From the NCBI RefSeq assembly GCF_003576645.1, contig NC_044925.1, forward strand, positions 14,794,384 to 14,858,383: a DNA stretch of 64,000 nt, written 5' to 3'. Made by a program: the position numbers and the translations under genes. This DNA is from Ipomoea triloba (lineage: Eukaryota; Streptophyta; Magnoliopsida; Solanales; Convolvulaceae). The notes beneath the pieces are model-generated. The model was not told where the DNA came from. It did no database searches and saw nothing but the letters and a program-made list of their open reading frames with translations. Shown here one piece after another: positions 12,713 to 23,127 of this stretch; the first letter of the stretch is position 1, and each line of letters starts with the position of its first letter.

Positions 12713-13138
12713 TTACTTAATTGACCGATCGGCCAATTGAATGCATATGCGAGTGGCCTTAAGAGCCCCCAACTCTAATTTCTTAAAGAGATAAAACGGC
12801 ATTATATTTATACTTGCCCCGGAGTCCGCTAAGGCTTGGCTAAACTCGGCGTCGCCAATTTGACATGGGATGGTGAAGCTTCCGGGATCCGTGAGCTTTT
12901 GCAGTTTGTGGCGCACGTACGCGGAGCATCCCTCCCCTAGCAAGACCGTAGTCGATTCCTCTAGCTTCCTCTTGTTGGTGAGCAAGTCCTTCAAGAACTT
13001 GGTATACCTTGGCATTTGTCCTAATGCATCAAGAAAAGGTACGTAAATGTGCAATTGTTTCAATAAGTCTAGAAATTTACCATATTATGTCTTGTCCATG
13101 TTCTTCTTCACCCTCCCGGGGTATGGGAGTGGTGGTGG
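12713..13138 (-). pseudogene. Athila protease region
   Basis: This is the aspartic protease part that would cut the polyprotein. The active-site motif ADSGASINIMP and the conserved KLTDPGSFTIPC lead are visible between 13063 and 12713. In-frame TAA codons lie at 13085-13087 and 12713-12715; the second is CAA (Gln) in copy A, which shows a C-to-T change. Frame is shared with gag and RT. Confidence 0.88.
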
Positions 13139-15307
13139 TTACATCTGTAGGTCCACTTTTTCCTTCCCCTTCTCTTGAGCTTGCGGGGCCTTAGGACTCA
13201 TAGGCAATGGAGATTTTTCCGTTTCTTGCTCCTTGCCATCTTCAAGAACTTCTTCAACTATCTCTTCTTCGATTGGACTTTTGGAATTAGTGCTTTTCTT
13301 TAAGATTGGCTCCGGGAGTTCCTTCCCACTCCTAAGTGTCACGGCTTGCACCCTCTCCCGGGGGTTGTTCACCGTGGTGCTTGGAAGTGAGCCTTGTGGT
13401 CTCTCGGTCAATGCTTTGGAATTTTGTGCCACTTGAGTCTCCAAATTTCTTAGCGAAGTGTGATGCTCTTGTCTCAAGTTAGAGACATCTTGTCTTATGG
13501 TTGATATTTCTTGTCTCAAATTTTGCTTCCATTCTTGTCGTATCTCGTTCTTCATATTCACCATATCATGTTTAAGTTCTCCAAACATTCTAACCATCTT
13601 ATCTTCAAAGCTTTCTTTAGGAGCTTCCTCTCTTGGTTGATTGTTGCCTTGGTACATTGGTAGCCTATATGCTCCTCCTTGAATAGGTCTTTGATTGTAT
13701 TGATTGTATTGGTACCCCCGGTTTTCTTGGAATCCTCGATTGTACGGTGCATTGTAGCTTGGCCCTCCTTGGCTAGGCCTTTGCCCTTGGCCTTGCCAAC
13801 CTTGATTTTGGGATGGTTGATTTTGCCATCCTTGGCCTTGCCTCCAATTTTGAGTGTTGTTGTTTCCATAGGAATGGTAGTCATTAGGCTTTTGATAACC
13901 CACGGCATCTACTTGTTCATATACACCATCATCATAGTTGGATGTACACTCATGAGCTCCGTGTGCACCTCCACACTTATCGCAATACAATGCCAAAGTC
14001 ATGCACGGGTTTCCTCTTTGAGCATTGTTCATCTTTTCCATTTGAGCTTGTAACCTCTTCACCTCTAGTCCCAATGCTTCCATTTTGGCTTGCGATGCAG
14101 TGTCGGTACTCACTTCATACAAACATCCCTTCGCATCCCTTTGATTATACCAAAGTCCGGTGTTGGATGAGATTGTTCTTATCAACTATTCCGCTTCCTC
14201 GGGCCTAGTAGATACAAAGGCTCCTCTAGATGATGAGTCCAAGAGTAACTTGCACTCGTCGGTGAGGCCCGCATAGAAGGAACTAATCACGTCCCACGGG
14301 TGTAGGACATCCGGTGGACATTGACGCTTGAATGCTTTAAACCTCCTCCATGCCTCCGCAAGAGTTTCCATCGAACCTTGCTTGAAGTCTTGAATTTTCT
14401 TTCTAATCTTCAACGTCTTGGTAAGAGGGAAGAACTCTTGCATGAACTCCCGATGGAGTTGCTCCCATGACCGAAAGTGATTATCCACATGTGAATCAAG
14501 CCATCTTGCGGTTTCCTCGATCAAAGAAAATGGGAACATCTTAAGCCTCACAGCCTCCTCGGGAACTCCGTTTTGACGATACATCCCACACGATCTAATG
14601 AAACGTGTGATATGCACGTGAGGGTCCTCCGCCGGCGATCTGCTAAAAGGTTGGCTTTGGACAAGTGTGATCACCGCCGGCTTAATGTCAAAGTTGTTGG
14701 CTTCCACCGGTGGTACATAAATGGAATTGTGTACATTGAATTCGAGCATCATGTAGTCGGCAATTGTTCTTCTCTCTTCACCTCTATGATCTCTCGGCTC
14801 ATTCCTAGGGACATTCCTCCTTGGCCTTGGTGGCTCATAGTAGTCATCATCGTATTGTGGCTCAAAGTATGCCTCCCTCCTTTGTCTAGGAGGTGGTTGC
14901 TCCCTCCTTGGTGGCATATCGTAAAGAGGATTGTTAAATTGCTCATCAAATCCCGGTGCATATCTCCTCCTTGGCATAGGTTCATCATACCCCTCATTTT
15001 CTTGTAAATATTGTGGATGGAAGGGTGGTGGTCTTTGTCGAACCTCCTCCGTCGGTGGAGGAGGTGCCTCATGCTCATTGAATTGGTTTCCTCTATTGTC
15101 CTCCCGGGGTGTATCCGTATCCGATCTCCTTGGTGATTCATCCATGTTTATGTTCGGGATGTTTCCACTTGTAGTGGCCATTTCTTCTTCTTGATCCACT
15201 TGTTCTTGTTGTTGGTCTCGATTAGTCTTCTTTCTCCTTCGATTTAGTGCATAGATCTCCGGATCAAGTGGTAGTAGCCCTTCACTCCCTCTTGAGCGAG
15301 TGTGCAT
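13139..15307 (-). pseudogene. Athila gag
   Basis: Gag would form the particle that packages element RNA. From the start at 15307 (MHTRSRGSEG): a low-complexity Pro/Arg/Glu-rich N-terminus, then a Retrotrans_gag-type domain (DPHVHITRFIRSCGMY, RLKMFPFSLIEETARWLD, FMQEFFPLTKT). After an in-frame TAG at 14186-14188 comes a CCHC-like zinc knuckle (CDKCGGAHGAHEC), a Gln/Asn/Gly-rich stretch (NQGWQGQG repeats) and a coiled-coil-like segment with repeated RQE/LRQ. A second stop, TAA, lies at 13139-13141. Both stops are one transition from a Gln codon. Start choice: first Met after an upstream gap, with a typical Athila gag N-terminus. Confidence 0.88.
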
Positions 15308-15524
15308 ACAAAGGCTCTTGAACTACAAGCAATCATAAACAAGAAAATAGTTGTGCAACTAAAAGTAGTTGCTCAATTGTTTAGCTCAATGTGAAATGTC
15401 AAGTAACTAAAAGCAAGTAATGTAAAAAGAATCAAAAACAAGTAAAAAGATGGATTAGACTCTCTAACTTGGGAGCCTACTCATGTGAATCCTAGTAAAC
15501 ATGCTTAACACAACACCGATGCTA

Positions 15525-15542
15525 TCCCCGGCAACGGCGCCA
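15525..15542 (-). other. Primer-binding site (tRNA-Asp type)
   Basis: The minus strand reads TGGCGCCGTTGCCGGGGA, complementary to the 3' end of plant tRNA-Asp and typical of Athila/Tat elements. It lies 2 bp after the LTR end. Confidence 0.92.
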
Positions 15543-15544
15543 TT

Positions 15545-17189
15545 TGATGAAGTAGTTTCGTGGTGGATGGAAAGAAGTGGGTGTTAAAACGGGAAGAAGT
15601 TCCCGAGTATCGCTCTCAAAGGATGGCAAGGATGGGGTCGGTAAGCAAGGGATTAATCACAAGAGCGCCTAGTGTTCGAAAGCTAATCCTAAGGTAGAAG
15701 GTGTGTATCATGCTAAGGTAAAGAAACTAAGACAAAAGAATGACAAACAAATGAGTGGAAAGAGGACTTGAACCAACTTAACAAGCACGTATTCTCTTGA
15801 TTTCCTATAGGACTAGGGTGTGAAAACACTCGTTGGACACAAAAGAGACAAGGTCACGTGTATCAAAGCCACTCTCGTGGTCAAAGGACTCTCTTACTCA
15901 CCATAGTGTTACTCTCATAACTACTAGGCTAAAAGAAGCATTTTATCAAACACGTTGTGTGCCCTCTTGTCTTCCACTCTCCCTTTTCTCAAAGGTGAGA
16001 GGGAAATGCGATTGGTGAGGTCTAACACACTCCCTACTCTCGTAGGTGAGTGATCCTAACCCTAATTCTCTAAGGCAACCGGCCAAGTTGGTCTAGAGTC
16101 CAAACAAACACCCCAAATCACAATCAAGCATCCCTTAAGCATCATTCAACCCTAATTTAAGACATTTAGCATTGAAGAGGTAACATGCAAGGTCAATTGA
16201 TCCAAATCCACAAGTGGTTTAGCTAATCATGCTTAGAATTGAAATCAACATTGCAAAAGAACAATTGAAAGCAACTAGAATTCAAAATCAAATCAACAAT
16301 CAAGATCAAATCAACAATCAAATCAAAAACTAAGAATGGAATTATAAAACTAGAAATTGAAATGTTACTTGAGTGGTAGTAGGAATCTTGAAACAATCTT
16401 GAGGAATACAATGTTGAAGTGGAAGATCTCCTCCAAATCTAGCTAATTGACTTGAAATTTAATTGGAATTGAAGTGTGGAAGTGTAGGGAATTTTGACCT
16501 AAATCTAGAGAGAGAATTTTCTAAACTGAACTAAGATGGAAGTGAGTTGGGATCCTCTGCAAAATGGCTCCATTCCCCTTTTAAATCTCGCCCAACCGTC
16601 ATAATTTACGCGATGGACGCACGGCTGGACGCGCGTCCACTGCGCGTCCAGCGTGACTTCTGCTGCACAGACTTGAAAACTTCAGAGGCTTGAATTTTGG
16701 ACGCGGGCGTCCACCCCGCGTCCACAGCAGACCTCTCAAACTTCTGCGGGCTTAAATTTGGACGCGGGCGTCCACCCCGCGTCCACCGTGCGTCCACAAC
16801 AGTCTGCTCACAACTTCAGAGGGCTAGAATTTGGACGCGGGCGTCCACCCCGCGTCCACCTCGCGTCCACAACAGACTTCGGTTCTGCTGTGCAAAACTT
16901 AAGAGGGTTGTATTTCGGACGCCTGGGCGGACGCGCGTCCAAGGCGCGTCCATGGCCTATTCAATGCTCCAACTTCGGCCCGTGAATCTATCTCCGCAAT
17001 CCATGCCATTTTCCACCTTTTTGCACATCGTTTTACCTACAACATGATTAAGCAAGTGTGGAACGAGGTCCAACGGCAATAACAAGCATTTTAATGCAAT
17101 TAAGGGCCAAATTAAACATAAAAGCTTTCAATTGTGCGCAAGATGATCCTAGAATGACCTTGTAAAGGTGGCGTCTTTTGCACTTATCA
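15545..17189 (-). mobile_element. Athila 5' LTR
   Basis: It begins TGATAAGTGCAAAAGACGCC at 17189 and ends TCATCA at 15545, next to the primer site. The length is 1,645 bp. It contains the GGACGCG minisatellite at 16605-16960. No partner LTR is in the window, so insertion age cannot be estimated. Confidence 0.8.
16605..16960. repeat. CpG-dense hairpin minisatellite in Athila LTR
   Basis: About four imperfect tandem units of 75-95 bp share TTGGACGCGGGCGTCCACCC, GCGTCCAC and ACTTCAGAGG-like spacers. Each core is a GGACGCGGGCGTCC palindrome. CpG density is far above the flanking LTR. Confidence 0.88.
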
Positions 17190-17194
17190 CATGA

Positions 17195-18777
17195 TTACCA
17201 ACAAATGCCAATTCCATATCTTGACTGCTCGGCCAGTTTGATGAATAGGTTGGTGTATGACGAGATGTGTTATGGCAAAGCGTAACTTAAAGAAGAGCAC
17301 AAAAAGTTGGTATCAAATCTAACACATGAGCAACATAATGTCTACAACACAATAATGAATGATGTAAATTCAAATCAAGGAGGAGTTTTCTTTGTCTACG
17401 GTTATGGAGGAACTGGAATGACATTTGTTTGGAGAACTCTTTCGGCAGCATTGAGATCAAATGGAGAAATAGTTCTTAATGTTGCTTCAAGTGGTATAGC
17501 TTCTCTATTATTACCCAGCGGAAGGACTGCGCATTCAAGGTTTGCAATTCCCCTAAACCCAAATGAGGATTCAACATGTAATATCAAACAAGGTAGCCAT
17601 CTTGTAGAACTCATTATTAAGTGCAAAATTATAATTTGGGATGAAGCACCAATGATCCATAAGCATTGCTTTGGAGCACTTGATAGAAGTATGCGTGATG
17701 TATTGCGTTTTTCCAATCCAAGAAGTTTAGAGATGCCTTTCAGAGGGAAAACTATTGTATTTGACAGAGACTTTCAATAAATTTTGCCAGTTATCCCAAA
17801 AGGAAGTAGATATGATATTGTTAATGAAACAATAAATGCATCTTACTTGTGGTCGTACTATAAAGTGTTACGTCTAAAAAAAAATATGCGACTTCAAAGC
17901 TCATCCTCAAATAGTGATTATAAAAAGCTAAAGCAATTCTCATAATGGATTGCGAACATAGGAAATGGAGAAATTCGGGGACAAACTATTAGATGTGAAA
18001 ACATTACTATTCTAGAAGAGAATTTGTTGAAATGTTCTGGAGATACCCTTGCAACTATTGTCGAAAGTACATATCCATCATACTCTAATATTTTTTATGA
18101 TCCAACATACTTGGAAAAGAGGGCAATATTGGCTCCAACACTTGATGTGGTTGACTCTATCAATGAATATATGACTTCTTTAAACACATATGAAGGAAAT
18201 ACATATTTCAGCTTTGACAGTGCTTGCAAATCATATATATTCAAATGTTGATCTATTAGCTGATGTGCACACGCCTGAATTTTTGAATGGGATCAAGCGT
18301 TCTGGTGTGCCTAATCATGAACTCAGGCTGAAAGTAGGTACTCCGGTTATGCTCTTGAGAAATATTGACCACTCAGTTGGTTTAATTTGTGTAATGGGAC
18401 AAGGATGGTTATTACTAAACTTGTAAATCATGTTTTAGAAGCAAAGGTATTATCTGGAAGTAGTGAAGTTCATAAAATCTTGATTCCAAGAATGTCATTA
18501 ACTCTTTTAGATTTGAGACTGCCTTTTAAATTTCAAAGAAGACAGTTCTCTCTAATCGTCTCTTATGCGATTACGATTAACAAGAGTCAAGGTCAATCAC
18601 TTTCTCACGTAGGCCTCTTTTTGAAAAGACCAGTATTTAGTCATGGATAATTATATGTTGCTGTTTCAAGAGTCATCAACCCAAATGGATTGAAGATTTT
18701 GATTTGTGATAAGGAGAACACCCAAAGTAATTCCACAACAAACATTGTATACAAAGAGGTTTTCCAAAATTTGTAAA
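17195..18777 (+). pseudogene. Helitron helicase (PIF1-like) C-terminal part, degenerate
   Basis: This is the remains of the helicase half of a Helitron Rep-helicase. Visible blocks: LVYDEMCYGKA lead, THEQHNVYNTIM, the Walker A region GYGGTGMT (the family has GKT, so the catalytic Lys is Met), IIWDEAPM (Walker B), ILPVIPKGSR, GTPVMLLRNID, ITINKSQGQSLSHVG, and the C-terminal YVAVSRV...LKILICD...VYKEVFQNL. It is broken by a stop after the lead, a TAA at 17779-17781 and several frame changes. The N-terminal Rep part is missing because an Athila element inserted antisense at 17189. Confidence 0.88.
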
Positions 18778-18876
18778 ATGTTATTATAATATTTCATCAT
18801 AGTTTCATTCATACAATTCTACAATGGTTTCCATTTTGTAAATTTCTCCTTTAATTCATCATACCATAATTGTTGT

Positions 18877-18903
18877 CGTGCATCGCACGGGGTAAAACAC
18901 TAG
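18877..18903 (+). other. Helitron 3' terminus
   Basis: The hairpin CGTGC-ATC-GCACG is followed 10 bp later by CTAG at 18900-18903, then T. This is the typical plant Helitron 3' end, about 100 bp downstream of the helicase remnant. Confidence 0.8.
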
Positions 18904-19464
18904 TCGAAATATAAATTACAAAAATGCATATGTATTATTTTTTTGTTGTAACTACTAATTTATTTAATTTAATAAAAGTAATAGAGTGGGTTACTTTTGA
19001 ACAATATACTTTAACATATCCGAAGTATATATGTTCAACAATTATGCCAACTTTGATTGGGATGAGGTTCGAACCTAAGGCCTTACTAATAGAAATTAAT
19101 GGGTAAGTTAAAAGTTAACAGAATATTAAAGAATAAGATAATATTCAACGGAAAACTTAACGGATAATCATATAATTATGTTCAACAATTATGCCAACTT
19201 TGATTGGGATGAGGCTCGAACCTAAGACCTTACTTATAGAAATTAATGGGTAAGTTAAAAGTTAACGGAATATTAACGGAAAAGATAATATTTAAAAAAA
19301 AACTTAATGGATAATCATATAATTAAAGATAAATTTGGAAATCTCAATGAAAAATATAAATCCAAACAATCTGAATCATCTATTTGATTTAATAATTTGA
19401 CCGTCATTTTTTCTACCCATTATAGGCCTAACTTTCTTTGCCTCTTATTAGTATATATAGTAGA
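18904..19464 (-). mobile_element. Helitron 5'-terminal fragment, minus orientation
   Basis: On the minus strand it starts TCTACTATATATACTAATAA at 19464 and continues through AGTTAGGCCTATAATGGGTA. The same family occurs at 51553-51890 and 50010-50300. It contains an internal near-duplicate of about 150 bp (19035-19120 and 19180-19265). No gene. Confidence 0.6.
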
Positions 19465-20014
19465 TATATTGAATTTTTAAAACAATTACCAATTGGGCTC
19501 AATTTCACTTTATCACAAAATGACCCAATCTCCATGCAATTAACTTGAAATTCTCTAAACTATATATACCTATAATTTTTTTTTATTAGACATGATCAGA
19601 ACCAGCCCTGATTACTATTATGTAAATCCATGAACCAAAACCACCATTAGTGATCTTACTCCCAAATATTTCCACATGGCTTCAAATATGAGCATCAGGT
19701 TCATTCCCGTTTTAAATGGGAGCCTCACGCTCCTGTTCTTATAACTGGGCGATTTGGGAAGCCAATTTTTTTTTATCATAAAAATTTTAATAGTTACATT
19801 ACATTAAAAATTATAAATATTATTAATAAATTATTATGTAAAATACAATTAGATAAAATATTGCATAATTAATAATTAACAATTACTTTTATTTATTTAA
19901 TTTAATTTTCTATATTTAAAAATTATTATGTAATAAATCTCCGTAATAAATGAATTATTTTTTAATATATATATGCCATGTCTGGTCCATATATGTTTTT
20001 TTTTTTTTTTGGAC
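19465..20014. other. AT-rich intergenic sequence
   Basis: No coding or structural feature recognised apart from a T run at 19996-20010. Confidence 0.5.
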
Positions 20015-20019
20015 TTGAT

Positions 20020-21786
20020 TGATAAGTGCATATTTGATCATATTTAATCTCCATATTTAACCTTATTTGTCCACTAGAATGTATAAATTGTGTTCAATAT
20101 AACCTTAATTTTCTTTACTTTGATTAATGTTTGCAACAATCACCTTATTTGGAATAAAGTAAAGAAAATTAGGTCATATTGCATTTAATTGGATGATTTA
20201 GAGAAAACCTAAGTTTAATTTGTAATATTCATCTTTAAAGTCATCCTAATGTTTTTAATTGCTTGTGGAAATATCAGGAAAATCATGAAGATGTAAAGAA
20301 TCATGAAGGGACAAGAACAAAAGTGAGAAGATGGATGATGATGAATTAAAGTGGAAGACAAAAGCAAAGAAGATTAGGTCCATTTTCATCATGAAGATCA
20401 GCCAATAATGGATTCAAAAGAATGGTATTTTTAATGGTCTTGATCACAAGGACAAATCAAGGCAAAAGTGGAGCAAAATAATAATGAGCTGAAATTTACG
20501 CATAATTTGCCCACTGTTCGGTAATTCAACAATATCGCAGTCTGGGAATGTCCAAATTAAGTGATTCTTGAACCATTAGAAAGAAAACTTCAAGGGCTAC
20601 AACTTTTCCAGAGATACGAAATTTGTAATTCTGACCGAAAAATGGTCAAAAGCAGCCTTGAAGTCGAAGTTCCAGATTTCGTCCTAATCTGACCACTGCT
20701 CGGTATTTTGGTCATATCTGATTATAGGAATATCCAAATGGGATGATTCAAACGGCATTGGAAAGAAGATTTAAAGATCTACAGCTATGATTAGGGCCAT
20801 AAACTCCAAATCTGGTAGAACATGGACTCCATGTACCTTCACAAATCATGTGCATTATACACCATGTTGTGGGCACCTCACTTTTGCAATTTGCCAACCA
20901 ATACCCATCATGCTTTGCCTCCTCATGAACAAGTATAAATAGAGGTCTTCCTTGCAGGAGAAACAACACCATCACACACCATTCCATACCAAGCTTCCTA
21001 CAATGTAGAACCAAGTAGTAGAGTAGAGTAGAATTTATTTCTTTCATCTTTGTAGTGTAGTTTTATTTACCTTATGCAAGTTTATTTTCTTTATGCTTTA
21101 TGTTATTTACATTTCTTCTTCTTTTAATCTATTATGCTTATTTAGTTTAATTTGGGTTTAAGGTAGGAATTTATTATTTATCTTGATGTTACCTTGCTTT
21201 TAATTTCATAAGGGGTAGAATTATAATTATGGATCATAAGCTTGTTCAAGAGGCTTTGTTTGTAACTTGTTAGTAATTACTAGCTATCTTTATTGGCAAG
21301 TAATTGGAGAGTATTTGCTACAACGAAAATTGTGTAAAAACTCTAGCCACCTCTTGTACAACCCAAATATCTCGCTACGAGAGTAGGGGACGAATTGGGG
21401 GGCTTAATGTATTTTGTGTACTTCAAGAGCTTGAGGTTGATACGTCACAAAAGTGGGGCAACCCTTGCTCTAATTCAAGATACGGTAGGATCTTGAATTC
21501 TTAAGTGTATGCCCTCTTGATCCATGATTATTGTTCTCCCTAATCATAAGATACTAAAGCATCTTGATAGTAATGATTCCTAGCTTTAATCTTATATTTT
21601 CTTATTGTATTTATTTCCTATTTTTAGTTTGTTAATTCATCAATTTATGTTTATGATTGTGCTTGGATTCTCGTTAGTGGGTTAATAAGCTCTAAAGTAA
21701 ATAATTGCACAACTACGTGCCATAAATGCCAATCCTCAGCGGAACGACAAATCTAAACCCGTATACTTTATTTTTGACAGCGATCA
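20020..21786 (+). repeat. 5' LTR, 1,767 bp
   Basis: Starts TGATAAGTGCATATTTGATC and ends GACAGCGATCA. It aligns to 24680-26530 with a constant offset of 4,660 until the 42-bp repeat block. Confidence 0.92.
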
Positions 21787-21792
21787 AAAAAT

Positions 21793-21810
21793 TGGCGCCG
21801 TTGCCGGGGA
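21793..21810 (+). other. Primer-binding site (tRNA-Asp type)
   Basis: TGGCGCCGTTGCCGGGGA, 6 bp after the LTR end; identical to the primer site of the Athila element at 15525-15542. Confidence 0.92.
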
Positions 21811-21978
21811 TTGGCTTATCTGGTTGTATTGTGTGATTATTTATTTCTTATGACTTAAAAAAGCCTTGAGGAGATCAAGTGTTTATTTTTCTTTGTGTGA
21901 GTTTTTATTTAGTTTATTTAATTTATTGTGTTTTAATAATTGTATTCTCTTTTGAGTTGCTTGTAGGAAGTTTCCAAC

Positions 21979-23127
21979 ATGTATCAAGGAGGGTACAATT
22001 ATGGTGTGAATTATCTTGAAGAATATGTAGAATACGTACCCCAACAAGGATTTTACGATTCTCGATCTAATAATCCTTATACCATCCAAACCCCACTTCA
22101 AGATAATTACTTCAATTATCAAAACCCTTACCCACAATCTTACCAAAATCCATCTTATTTTTCCCAACCTTCATACCACAATTACTTCCCTCAATACCCA
22201 CAAGACTTTAATCCACCACAAAATCCTTACCCACCACAAAATTACTCTCTAAACCATTACCTTTCATCCCCTCAATACTCATCATATCCACAAAGCACAC
22301 AACCCCCGTATGAACATCAAGACCATCCACCAAGTATGGGGAACTATGGGATAGATGAAGAGGTGTTGGAATCACAAAGAAGCCAACCTATTGATGAGGA
22401 GACGAGGTCCTTGATGAATAACTTAATCATTCAAATGAACATGTTACAAGCTCAATTGGAAGATCTTAAGGCTCATGGAAAAGGCTTGACAACTCAAGAA
22501 CCCATTCAAGGTTCAAGTCCTTATGAAGATGTTATACATGAGTTGTTCACGCCAAGTGAAGGTGATGAAGAAGAGAGTGAGGATGCAGAGGAAGTGGATG
22601 AGGAGATTGAGATGGAGACTCCAAATTGGGAAGAGGGTGAGGAGTTGCACGGGAATGGTGGTAAGGGGATGTTTGATAACGGGGGCGAAGAACAACTCCA
22701 AAGTGATCCCGTAGAAGAGGAAGTGTTGAGGGAGAAGGAGATAAAAATTGATGAGAACTTCCTTGATGAGAATTGTTCAAAAAATTTGGAACGGGGAGGA
22801 GTTGTGGTGAATTGTTCCAAGGATTCTTTCTTATTATTGGTTCATGAAGAGAACCCAAGAATCTCCTCACTTGGAGATTTGGAGGGTAGTAAAGCTCAAA
22901 TTTACTATCAAGAACCAATGTCTAGGAAGAAATCCTTGGTTGATTTATGGGTTAAAAATGGATTTGAGGAAGGAGTTTTAAAAATCAATTTTAACCCATA
23001 CTTGAGCTTTAAAGTGGTGAATTTGTGGCTCGAAGAATTTATCAATAATCACCATTTAAAGCTCTATTTGGAAGGGAAGGTGGATAGAAATAAGGGAATT
23101 TCTATCCTTCAATCTCTTGAAGGATAA
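21979..23127 (+). CDS. Uncharacterised ORF of non-autonomous LTR element, 382 aa
   Basis: I do not recognise the family. Residues 1-115 are Tyr/Pro/Gln/Asn-rich and low in complexity, with repeated NPYPQ/YPPQN-like words. Residues about 125-165 form a short helical, possibly coiled-coil segment (SLMNNLIIQMNMLQAQLEDL). Residues about 180-260 are strongly acidic (EGDEEESEDAEEVDEE). The last 110 residues look globular and end ILQSLEG. No zinc knuckle, protease or RT motif and no obvious Retrotrans_gag core is seen. The ORF is intact and is the only one in the element, so it may be a gag-like or accessory protein. The start at 21979 is the first Met, about 170 bp after the primer site, and no earlier in-frame Met is needed. 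Confidence 0.7.
   Translation: MYQGGYNYGVNYLEEYVEYVPQQGFYDSRSNNPYTIQTPLQDNYFNYQNPYPQSYQNPSYFSQPSYHNYFPQYPQDFNPPQNPYPPQNYSLNHYLSSPQYSSYPQSTQPPYEHQDHPPSMGNYGIDEEVLESQRSQPIDEETRSLMNNLIIQMNMLQAQLEDLKAHGKGLTTQEPIQGSSPYEDVIHELFTPSEGDEEESEDAEEVDEEIEMETPNWEEGEELHGNGGKGMFDNGGEEQLQSDPVEEEVLREKEIKIDENFLDENCSKNLERGGVVVNCSKDSFLLLVHEENPRISSLGDLEGSKAQIYYQEPMSRKKSLVDLWVKNGFEEGVLKINFNPYLSFKVVNLWLEEFINNHHLKLYLEGKVDRNKGISILQSLEG

Larger units (their letters stand above)
5788..17189 (-). mobile_element. Athila-type Ty3/gypsy retrotransposon, 3'-truncated (copy B)
   Basis: On the minus strand: 5' LTR 17189-15545, tRNA-Asp primer site 15542-15525, gag from 15307, then protease, RT, RNase H and integrase to 9179, a non-coding stretch with a CpG-rich minisatellite, and a broken ATHILA-type ORF 7586-6631. 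The 3' LTR is absent because the element is cut at 5788 by the start of another LTR. A MITE has inserted at 5875-6384. The gag-pol frame is continuous except for six stop codons. The element lies antisense inside a Helitron helicase gene. Confidence 0.85.

Noticed and set aside
13233..15194. Plus-strand ORFs opposite gag
   Set aside because: Shadows of the antisense gag frame; codon pattern and motifs support only the minus strand.
16606..17047. Overlapping ORFs with repeated VHPAST/RASTPRPPRVH words
   Set aside because: Same minisatellite artefact inside the Athila LTR.
20748..21047. 99-aa minus-strand ORF, repeated at 25408-25707
   Set aside because: It occurs only because both LTRs carry the same sequence; no family match, and it overlaps the LTR promoter/leader region.
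22513..22918. Minus-strand ORFs opposite the 382-aa ORF
   Set aside because: Shadows of the acidic Glu/Asp-rich region.
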